45,093 nucleotides of DNA from CAZMRF01 sp964568735 (GTDB lineage Bacteria > Acidobacteriota > Polarisedimenticolia > JACPZX01), in assembly GCA_964568735.1 (NCBI GenBank), contig CAZMRF010000040.1, positions 1 through 45,093 of the forward strand. The letters are read 5' to 3'. Positions 24,300-31,046 of the stretch are shown here, in pieces. The notes under the pieces are model-generated. The model did not search any database and was not told the origin of the DNA. It saw nothing but the letters and a program-made list of their open reading frames with translations. A program made the position numbers and the translations under genes. Position 1 is the stretch's first letter; the number at the start of each line of letters is the position of its first letter.

Positions 24300-25882
24300 G
24301 TCACCTTCCGGTCCTTCCAGTCGAACGAATCTCCCGGCTTCATGGCGGCGATGCGCTCCTTCCAGGTGCCGACGAGGTTCTCGTGGTGGCGCCTCGGCGT
24401 GAGCCATGACCCCCATCCGCCGTCGCTCCTCCACTGGCCCACGTCCACGAAGTCCGGCCGGGCCTCCTCGAAGTAGCCGGCGAAATCGGGGAGCCCGGTC
24501 CGTGGATCCATGTGATCGAGGATCGCGGCCGAGGTGCGCCCGTCGAGGCTGAGCACCGTGATCCGCGAGTCGGCGAAGTACCGGATCTGCACCTCCGTGG
24601 CGGCGAGCCGGGCGCTGTCGCCGGGGCCGAGGCCGAGGCCCGCCAGGAGGCTGTCGGTGAAGTGCCGCCGCCGGCCCGGCGCCTCGATCGTCTCCCGGAG
24701 GTTGAAGGCGAAATGCTGCTTCAAGATGACCCTGCGGTAGAAATCCGCCCAGCTCACGGAGAGCAGGTAACACAGCGCCAGGCCGACGATGAGGAGCCGT
24801 CCAGAGACCAACCCCGGGCGCATCCGGCCGGCGATGATCTCGAGCCCCTTGAATCCGAGAAGGAAGAGGAACGGGAACACGGGGAGGAAGTAGCGCCCGA
24901 AGTGCTCGCCACCCACCACGAACGAGTAGAAGGCCGTGCCGGCCACCAGAAGCGAGAAGGCGATGCAGGTGAGCCGAGAATCGGCTCGCGCGTCATCGGC
25001 CTCGTGGCCCGTTGGCTGGAGCTGCAGAAGCCGGTCCCACGCCGCGACGGCGCAGCCGATCGTCAGCGGAAGGAAGCCGATCAGGAGAGTGAGGCCGGGA
25101 ATCGGGTTGAGGTAGAGCCATCCCGGGATCAGCTCCCATGAGAGCCGGCGTCCCGCATAGAAGCGTGAAAGGGATGAATCAGCCAGCAGGCTGCCCGTCT
25201 CGGCGATCTGCCAGGCGTACCAGGGCGCGAGGATGATGAGGGCCAGCGCCACGTTCATCGCGATCGATCGCGCGACATCGAGAAGGCGTTCGCGGCGCGA
25301 GCCCGCAAGCCTGGATGCCTGAGCCCCCAGCACGGCGATGAGCGCCAGGGCGCCGCCGTCGGGGCGCGTGAGCCAGGACCAGCCGAGGAGCAGGCCGAGC
25401 TGTACGTCCGTGCCGATCCCCCACCCTCTCGAATGGGAACGGCAGGCCACGAGCACGATCAGGAGCAGCTGGAGCGCGCAGAGGATGTTCTCCAGCCCTC
25501 CGAGTGCATTGGCGATGATCGGAACGCTCGTGAGCCAGGCGAGCAGGAGAGCCGTCCGGACCGAGATCTCCATCCTCATGTGGTCTCGAGCGAGCCTGTA
25601 CAGGCCCCATGCGGTAGCGGCGTGGATGGAAAGAGCCACGAGCTTGAGAGCGAGGGGGGAGAAGGCTCCGAAGCCCGCGCGGAGCCCGATGAGCAGCAGC
25701 GTCCAGAAGGGGCTCGTCGTCGCCACGACCGTCCCGAGCTGATCGTCGAAGCTGAAGGGTTTGCCCTCGAGGAAGCGCTCGGCCGTCACGAGGTGGATCT
25801 GGGCATCTCCTGCCACGTGCATGAAGAAGGGGAGATGGAGAGCCGCCAGCGGAAGGGCGGCGGCCAGGATGATGAGCCGCAT
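24263..25882 (-). CDS. GT-C type membrane glycosyltransferase
   Basis: This 539-residue integral membrane protein has about ten segments and a soluble C-terminal part (around residues 400-539). The N-terminal loop H-V-A-G-D-A-Q-I-H-L-V-T-A-E-R-F-L-E-G and the following T-T-S-P-F-W-T-L-L-L and G-G-L-E-N segments match the GT-C fold group, which uses polyprenyl-phosphate sugars on the outer face of the membrane. In place of the usual D-D or D-E pair only G-D-A-Q is seen, so one acidic residue may be missing. ATG 25882 was chosen because GGGAGGGG lies four bases upstream; the open frame upstream is AT-rich intergenic DNA. It diverges from the exopolysaccharide locus and may modify its product. 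Confidence 0.8.
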   Translation of the reverse strand: MRLIILAAALPLAALHLPFFMHVAGDAQIHLVTAERFLEGKPFSFDDQLGTVVATTSPFWTLLLIGLRAGFGAFSPLALKLVALSIHAATAWGLYRLARDHMRMEISVRTALLLAWLTSVPIIANALGGLENILCALQLLLIVLVACRSHSRGWGIGTDVQLGLLLGWSWLTRPDGGALALIAVLGAQASRLAGSRRERLLDVARSIAMNVALALIILAPWYAWQIAETGSLLADSSLSRFYAGRRLSWELIPGWLYLNPIPGLTLLIGFLPLTIGCAVAAWDRLLQLQPTGHEADDARADSRLTCIAFSLLVAGTAFYSFVVGGEHFGRYFLPVFPFLFLLGFKGLEIIAGRMRPGLVSGRLLIVGLALCYLLSVSWADFYRRVILKQHFAFNLRETIEAPGRRRHFTDSLLAGLGLGPGDSARLAATEVQIRYFADSRITVLSLDGRTSAAILDHMDPRTGLPDFAGYFEEARPDFVDVGQWRSDGGWGSWLTPRRHHENLVGTWKERIAAMKPGDSFDWKDRKVTYIRDDVVRIDW

Positions 25883-26127
25883 CCGGCCCCTCCCGATTCC
25901 CGTCCCTTCACGCGCGGCAGGGCCCACCGATCGCTCTCCTATATTTAATGTTGCAATTGGACAGTGACAGACATAGAAATACCCACATGTCCCATAATGC
26001 GTAAGTCTTGCCAGTATCTGGGTCCGAGCATAGCTTCTATCGGAATTATCCATTGTCGGTGCAGGCGGGCTCCGGGCGTGCGCCCGGGGGCGCCCGGGCA
26101 CCGGCGCAAGGCCCAGGGAGAGGCACC
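25883..26127. promoter_or_regulatory. AT-rich divergent control region before the polysaccharide locus
   Basis: About 140 bases (25920-26060) drop to roughly half GC, in sharp contrast with flanking genes. Rightward, TTGCAA (25952-25957) and TAGAAA (25975-25980) are 17 bases apart and could drive the response-regulator operon. Leftward, T-G-G-C-A and G-C with sigma-54-like ten-base spacing occur at 26013-25998, a weak match for the glycosyltransferase gene. A GC-rich fold-back near 26070-26100 precedes the ribosome site GGGAGAGG. Confidence 0.4.
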
Positions 26128-26495
26128 ATGAAGCGAATCCTGCTGGTTGACGACGACCTAGCCGTGCGCGACCTCCTCGTCAGTTTTCTGACGTCCATAG
26201 GGTACCAGGTCGAGGCGCTTCCGGATGGCGACGCGGCGCTGGGATGGCTGGCGGCGAACAGGCCCGACATGCTCCTCCTCGACCTCTTCATGCCCGGCAC
26301 GAAGGGGGTGGATGTCCTCGCAAAGGCCAAGGACCTCTACCCCGACCTCCCTGTGATGGTGATCAGCGGGGGCGCCGACGAGGCGCTGGCCCGCCGGACG
26401 CTCCGGGAGGGCGCCTTCGACTTCCTGCTCAAGCCCTTCGATCTCGGGACCCTCGAGCGGCACCTCGCGACGAAGCTGAACCTCATGGACCAGCC
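26128..26495 (+). CDS. Single-domain response regulator (3' end broken by assembly gap)
   Basis: This CheY/Spo0F-like receiver has no output domain. It begins MKRILLVDDD with a good ribosome site (GGGAGAGG, six bases upstream), and carries phospho-acceptor Asp52 in L-L-L-D-L-F-M-P-G, Ser80 in V-I-S-G-G and Lys102 in L-L-K-P-F-D. The reading ends at the N gap with K-L-N-L-M-D-Q-P. The same 21 bases recur at 26594-26614 and continue V-K-T-S-R-stop (26631-26633), which is very likely the true end, giving about 127 residues. The stop is followed at once by the ATG of the ATPase/HD-GYP gene, so this regulator probably controls that protein. No cognate kinase gene is adjacent. Confidence 0.88.
26475..26495 (+). 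repeat. Left copy of 21-bp direct repeat at the assembly gap
   Basis: GCTGAACCTCATGGACCAGCC ends directly at the first N and is repeated exactly at 26594-26614. It encodes L-N-L-M-D-Q-P in the response regulator. Confidence 0.9.
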
Positions 26496-26505
26496 NNNNN
26501 NNNNN
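26496..26505. other. Assembly gap (10 N)
   Basis: Ten undetermined bases join two contigs. Reading frames cannot be carried across it, and the flanking repeat shows that the contigs probably overlap rather than being separated. Confidence 0.99.
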
Positions 26506-26593
26506 GGCGCGCGCTCGCCAATCTCCATTCCACCAACAACTTCCCCGAATTCACCGGGCGCGTCTGTCCCGCGCCCTGCGAGGCGTCCTGCAC
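26506..26593 (+). pseudogene. gltD: Fragment of glutamate synthase small subunit (gltD), probably chimeric
   Basis: The frame reads R-A-L-A-N-L-H-S-T-N-N-F-P-E-F-T-G-R-V-C, then P-A-P-C-E-A-S-C-T. This is the N-terminal Fe-S-cluster Cys motif of GltD-type NADPH oxidoreductases (N-N-F-P-E-F-T-G-R-x-C-P-A-P-C-E). Only about 30 codons exist, with no start and no rest of the gene, and they sit between the N gap and the repeat of response-regulator sequence. The simplest reading is a foreign contig end joined by short homology at C-T-G-A-A-C-C-T-C, not a real gene here. Confidence 0.75.
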
Positions 26594-26614
26594 GCTGAAC
26601 CTCATGGACCAGCC
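26594..26614 (+). repeat. Right copy of 21-bp direct repeat at the assembly gap
   Basis: This is an exact copy of 26475-26495. From here the sequence continues in the response-regulator frame to the stop at 26631-26633, just before the next gene. Confidence 0.9.
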
Positions 26615-26633
26615 GGTGAAAACGAGCCGCTGA

Positions 26634-28892
26634 ATGAGCAGCCCCATGACGGCGCCCGCACCCCGATCCGGGGCTCCCCGGGCGATGGCCGATCCCGATC
26701 AGGCGCGGGTCATCGAGATCCTCAAGGCGGCCTTCGACTCCTCCGCGAGCCATTTTCACATCGACCTGGCCGCCGACGGGGTCCGGATTCGCGCGCGGAT
26801 CTCCGGCCGGCTCAAGGATCTCACGAGGCTCGACCCCGCCGTCGGCTACAGGCTGGCGACCGTTCTGGAGCAGGGCTCGCGCGGCGGATGGGGCTGCGTG
26901 GAGCTGACGGGAGGATCCACGGCCCTCTACTACAGGCTGGCCTCCTGCCGCAGCGCAGGCGGCCACCGGCTCGTCGTGACACCCGTCCCGCCTCCCGACC
27001 AGGCCGCCGCCGACACGCTCGACGGGCTCGGTGCCCCTGAAGACACGACGAAGCTTCTCGAGGCGCTGCTCTCCGGTGAGCGCGGGCTCATCCTGATCGC
27101 CGGCCCGCCGATGAGCGGCCGCGAGCGCACGCAGATGGCGCTTGCCGGATCGCTCGTCCAGGCCGGTGCCAGCGTCCTGCGCCTCTCCTACGGCGTTCCC
27201 GAGCGCACCGAGGTGGAGCCCCTTCCGATTCTTGGAGTCGATTCTCAATCCGAGCTCTGGTCGATACTGGATGGCGTCGAGGCCATGGACGCCGATGGCG
27301 TCGTCCTTCCGGAGATCGAGTGCGCGCTGCACGCGACGGTCTCCCTCGCCCTCTCGGCCGGCCGGCGGATCGGCCTCGCGACGATCCGGGCGCAGGATGC
27401 CGCCGGAGCGGTGGCCCGCCTCGTGAGCCTCGGAGTAAGCCGCCACCGGCTCTCCCGCGATGTCGTGGCCGTCGTGGCGCAGCACAGGCTCCCGACTCCC
27501 TGCTCTTCTTGTGGCCCGCTCTGCTCCATCGCCGAGGAGGACGTCCCCGTCGCGGGATGGGACGCCTCCTCCCGGCAGGAGCTGCTGCGCAGCGGTCCGA
27601 AGGCGCGGATGCGCGGGCGGGGCTGCGCTTCCTGCCAGGGATCGGGCTACGAGGGGTGGACGATTGTCTTCGAGTGCCTGCCCTTCGCCGGGGAGGTTCA
27701 GGAGCAGATCCGTCTCGTCGAGGATCACGGGCAGCTCAGGGAGAGCCTCAAGCGCTTCAACGCAGGCAAGAGCCTGCTCGGAGCGGCGTGGCGCGAGGTC
27801 CTGCGAGGCCGGGCCGAGCCGAAGGCCCTCAGGAGCGTACCGGGCCCCGAGGTCGCTCCCTTCAAGATCTCCCGTGCGAGCCTCAGGCAGGTCCCCGACG
27901 TCTCCCCGAGAGTCGCCGCGGAAGCCGGCCATCGCGAGGAGAGCGGGGGCGGGCGGGCGGGCGGCGCTGGGGTCGCCGAAGCGAAGCCCGGCAGCGTGGG
28001 ACACCAGCTCTACGAGGACTGCTACGGCGTGGTCAAGCAGGCGATGGAAGTGCTGGGCTCGGGAACTCTCCTCGAGCCAGGACCGCTCAAGCGGGTCGCC
28101 CGCAGGATCGTCCAGTCCATCGAGCGCGACCAGGAGCTGGCGAACATCGCCCTGACCTCGAGGGCGGGAGAGGATCTCGTCGTCCACCAGCTCAACGTGG
28201 CCATCCTCGCCGTGCGCATCGCTACGGGTCTCTCTCTGGATCGGCCGGAGCTGGAGCGGCTCGCCCTGGCTGCGCTCGTCCACGACGTGGGCCTGCTCCG
28301 GGTCTACGACGGCGTGCGGGACACGTATTCGGACTCGCGGAAGGAGCAGGGAGACCATCACGGCCATTCGAAGGAGGGCGCGGAGATGATCCAGAAGAGC
28401 CTTCCCAGCCTCGACTGGCTCGCGACGGTCGTCTGCCAGGTCCACGAGAGAGTCTCCGGCCGCGGAGAGCCCGACGGGCTCAGGGGCGACGCGATCCATC
28501 CGCTCGCTCAGATTCTGGGCCTGGCCGACATGCTGGAGTCGCTCACCCGCCCGCGTCCCGGAAAGGAGACATTCACCACCTACGACGCGATCCAGCACCT
28601 GATCCGCGACATACCCGGCGAGTTCGACGAGCGTCACATCCGTGCGCTGGCCCGCCACATCTCGTTGTTCCCCGTGGGAAGTTTCGTGCTCCTCAACAAC
28701 CGGAGCATCGCCCGTGTCACCACGATCAATCCCGACAACTTCCACCGACCCAAGGTCGAGATCCTGCGGGATCCGGGCGGGCGCCTGATGAAGCCGGCGA
28801 CCAGCGTCGACCTGGGGGACTCTCCCTTCCTCTATATCACGGGCCCTCTCAGGGAGCTCCCTCCGACAGACGGTGAGGATCTCCCCGCATGA
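26634..28892 (+). CDS. Degenerate GspE/PilB-type ATPase fused to degenerate HD-GYP domain
   Basis: This 752-residue cytoplasmic protein has two halves. Residues about 20-390 follow the secretion/pilus ATPase GspE/PilB: A-S-H-F-H-I-D at 38-44 (usual A-S-D-I-H-I-E), V-A-Q-H-R-L-P-T-P-C and the four zinc Cys C290, C293, C331, C334. Catalytic sites are lost: Walker A is GPPMSGRERT with Arg163 for Lys, Walker B is V-V-L-P-E-I-E, and the His box is A-T-I-R-A-Q-D. After a Gly-rich linker (432-455), residues about 458-680 follow HD-GYP: H518, H550-D551, H578, H604-E605 and D632. The first His of the HHE motif is Val603 and GYP reads G-E-P (611-613). It is likely a regulatory protein, perhaps a c-di-GMP sensor or weak phosphodiesterase. 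It is coupled to the regulator before it and overlaps the exporter gene by 4 bases. Confidence 0.85.
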   Translation: MSSPMTAPAPRSGAPRAMADPDQARVIEILKAAFDSSASHFHIDLAADGVRIRARISGRLKDLTRLDPAVGYRLATVLEQGSRGGWGCVELTGGSTALYYRLASCRSAGGHRLVVTPVPPPDQAAADTLDGLGAPEDTTKLLEALLSGERGLILIAGPPMSGRERTQMALAGSLVQAGASVLRLSYGVPERTEVEPLPILGVDSQSELWSILDGVEAMDADGVVLPEIECALHATVSLALSAGRRIGLATIRAQDAAGAVARLVSLGVSRHRLSRDVVAVVAQHRLPTPCSSCGPLCSIAEEDVPVAGWDASSRQELLRSGPKARMRGRGCASCQGSGYEGWTIVFECLPFAGEVQEQIRLVEDHGQLRESLKRFNAGKSLLGAAWREVLRGRAEPKALRSVPGPEVAPFKISRASLRQVPDVSPRVAAEAGHREESGGGRAGGAGVAEAKPGSVGHQLYEDCYGVVKQAMEVLGSGTLLEPGPLKRVARRIVQSIERDQELANIALTSRAGEDLVVHQLNVAILAVRIATGLSLDRPELERLALAALVHDVGLLRVYDGVRDTYSDSRKEQGDHHGHSKEGAEMIQKSLPSLDWLATVVCQVHERVSGRGEPDGLRGDAIHPLAQILGLADMLESLTRPRPGKETFTTYDAIQHLIRDIPGEFDERHIRALARHISLFPVGSFVLLNNRSIARVTTINPDNFHRPKVEILRDPGGRLMKPATSVDLGDSPFLYITGPLRELPPTDGEDLPA

Positions 28893-31036
28893 GACGGGAC
28901 TCCATCGCCCTCATGCTCGCATTCTGCCTGATCGCCTCCGGAGCGTGCCGCTCGCTGCCGACTCGGATCCTCGATCAGCCCGAGATGCCCGAGCCGCAGC
29001 CGGCGTCGAAGGAGGCGGGCGCCTCCAGATGGCAGGAGGTCCCCGGCATCCCCTCCGACGGGCACTACTTCGCGGCCTCCCTGGGTGACGTCAACGGCGA
29101 CGGCCTCGCGGACGTGGTCGCCGGATCGTTCGAGCCGGGCGGCATCGCGATCTGGCTGGGGCGGCCCGACTCCACCTGGCAGAGCGTCTTCGTGCCGCTG
29201 GCCTCGTCGGAGGCGCGCGATCTGATCCTCGTCGATCTCGACGGGGACGGACGGGACGACATCGTCGCGCTGAGCCGGGGAGGCATCGACGGAATCCTCG
29301 TGATGCACGCGCCACGGGAGGGGCCCTGGGGACATCCCGTGCCGATCGCCACCGGATCCGGCTACGAGGCGCTCGCCTCGGGCGACCTCAACGGAGACGG
29401 CTCGCTGGACCTCGCCGCGGCCCTCGGGGACGAAGGCTCCCAGGGGGGCGTGGAGCTCTTCTTCGGCGACGGGCATGCGGGATTCGTCCAGGGTTTCGCT
29501 CCGGTGTCGGGTGGGAGCTACCGCGATGTTCTATTGCGCGATTTGAACGGCGACGGCCACCTCGATCTCGCGGCTGCCGGCTGGGGCCTCCATGAAGGGA
29601 TCCGCATCTTCCACGGCGATGGGCGAGGCGGCCTCACCGCCGGGCCCGTCCTGGGCGTGCCCGGATACTACCGGGGGCTCGCCTCGGACGACATCGACGG
29701 CGACGGCCAGCCGGAGCTCCTCGCGACGACCTATCGAGGCGGAGCCGTCGCGTTCATGGATCTCGCCGAAGAAGCCGTCCCGTGCGCCGTCGTCGAGGAG
29801 GGCTCCTTCTGGAAGCCGCTCCTCCGGGACTCGGACGGGAATGGACGGCCGGAGATCTACCTCCCCTCGACGAGCGGTCAGGGCATCAGCGTCTGGACTC
29901 ACGATGACGGCTGCCGCTTCACGCGGATCGATCAGGGGCTGCCCGATGACGAGGTCTGGTACCGGCTGGGGACCGGACAGCTCCGGCGCGACGGGCCCGA
30001 GATCCTCCTGGCGGCGGGCTACACCGGGGGGATTCGTGGATTCGTCTTCTCCCAGGGCCCCCCGAGCGAGCCGTCCAGGGCGGAAAGCGCGCCCCTCGCC
30101 GACGGGGCCGAGGAGACTCACGCGCGCGGCAACTCCGCCTTCACCCACGCGCTCGGCTTCGACGAGTACCGCCTGGGCGTGGGAGACGCCGTCACGATCA
30201 GGATTTTCAACGGGAGCGAGACGAGCGAGATCGCGGCCTCCGTTCAGTCCGACGGCCAGATCTTCGTGCCCGCCCGAGGCATCGGGAGCCTGCGCGCCGC
30301 CGGAGTCTCGCCGACCCAGCTCAAGAACTCCGTCATCGAGAAAGCTTCCGAGGTCTGGCGCGAGCCCGAAGTGGAAGTGGTGGTCACCGGCTACCAGGCC
30401 CACAAGGTCGCGATGCTGGGCGAGATCCGCTCCACGACGCGAGCGGACAGCGGTCCGGGTCAGTACGCGCTGGAGGGGAAGACGCGGGTCGTCGATTTCC
30501 TCTCGCGCCACGGAGGGCCGACCGAGCAGGCCGACCTCAACCGTGTGCAGCACATCAGGCCGAACGGGCGCTCGACCTATCTGAACCTCTACAAGGCCAT
30601 CTTCGCGTCGGATCAACGTGAGAACCCGATCCTCGACGTCGGCGACACGATCTTCGTCCCGTCGCTGGCCCTCTCGAACCGGAAGGTCTTCGTCCTGGGG
30701 CAGGTTCGCAAGCCCGGCCTCCTGGAGCTGCGCGAGAGCATGACGCTCCTGGAAGCCGTGGCAAGAGCCGAAGGATTCACGGATCAAGCCAAGCTCAGGA
30801 ACGTCATCGTCGTCCGCGGAGGCGTCTCGGCTCCCGAGCTCATCGCCGTCAACGTCGAGGATCTCCTGGAGCGGGGCGACGTCTCCTCGGACATGGTCCT
30901 GCGCAACGGCGACATCGTCTACGTGCCCAGGAAGTTCGTGGCGGACCTTAAAGAACTTTTCTCTGCGATCGAGCCCGCGCTCAGGCTCATCACCGACGTT
31001 TTCATCATCAAGGAACTGGCGGACAACAACAACTAA
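28889..31036 (+). CDS. Wza-type polysaccharide export protein with N-terminal VCBS/FG-GAP propeller
   Basis: This 715-residue outer-membrane export protein has an unusual front end. A signal peptide with a lipoprotein-like A-S-G-A-C (Cys20) is followed by a seven-bladed propeller. Six calcium-type motifs of the D-x-N/D-G-D-G kind start at residues 67, 116, 166, 218, 268 and 314, about 50 apart, and a worn seventh lies near 365. Residues about 424-500 are the Poly_export domain (Y-R-L-G-V-G-D-A-V-T-I). Two SLBB-like domains follow (around 503-590 and 598-680, with V-F-V-L-G-Q-V-R-K-P-G). The end is an amphipathic helix that in Wza lines the outer-membrane pore. The start overlaps the preceding stop (ATGA). 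Standard Wza proteins are about 380 residues and lack the propeller. Confidence 0.88.
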   Translation: MRRDSIALMLAFCLIASGACRSLPTRILDQPEMPEPQPASKEAGASRWQEVPGIPSDGHYFAASLGDVNGDGLADVVAGSFEPGGIAIWLGRPDSTWQSVFVPLASSEARDLILVDLDGDGRDDIVALSRGGIDGILVMHAPREGPWGHPVPIATGSGYEALASGDLNGDGSLDLAAALGDEGSQGGVELFFGDGHAGFVQGFAPVSGGSYRDVLLRDLNGDGHLDLAAAGWGLHEGIRIFHGDGRGGLTAGPVLGVPGYYRGLASDDIDGDGQPELLATTYRGGAVAFMDLAEEAVPCAVVEEGSFWKPLLRDSDGNGRPEIYLPSTSGQGISVWTHDDGCRFTRIDQGLPDDEVWYRLGTGQLRRDGPEILLAAGYTGGIRGFVFSQGPPSEPSRAESAPLADGAEETHARGNSAFTHALGFDEYRLGVGDAVTIRIFNGSETSEIAASVQSDGQIFVPARGIGSLRAAGVSPTQLKNSVIEKASEVWREPEVEVVVTGYQAHKVAMLGEIRSTTRADSGPGQYALEGKTRVVDFLSRHGGPTEQADLNRVQHIRPNGRSTYLNLYKAIFASDQRENPILDVGDTIFVPSLALSNRKVFVLGQVRKPGLLELRESMTLLEAVARAEGFTDQAKLRNVIVVRGGVSAPELIAVNVEDLLERGDVSSDMVLRNGDIVYVPRKFVADLKELFSAIEPALRLITDVFIIKELADNNN

Positions 31037-31046
31037 GGAAAAGCCG

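Noticed and set aside
26070..26100. GC-rich fold-back before the response regulator as a riboswitch
   Set aside because: It consists only of alternating CCGGG/CCCGG pairing options; no conserved aptamer features are visible.
26128..26633. Response regulator plus GltD-like segment as a genuine fused protein
   Set aside because: The exact flanking 21-bp repeat, the N gap, the frame mismatch and the fragment size all favour a misjoin.
26337..28745. Minus-strand frame of 802 codons running across the N gap
   Set aside because: It is antisense to the ATPase/HD-GYP gene, crosses undetermined bases and shows no domain.
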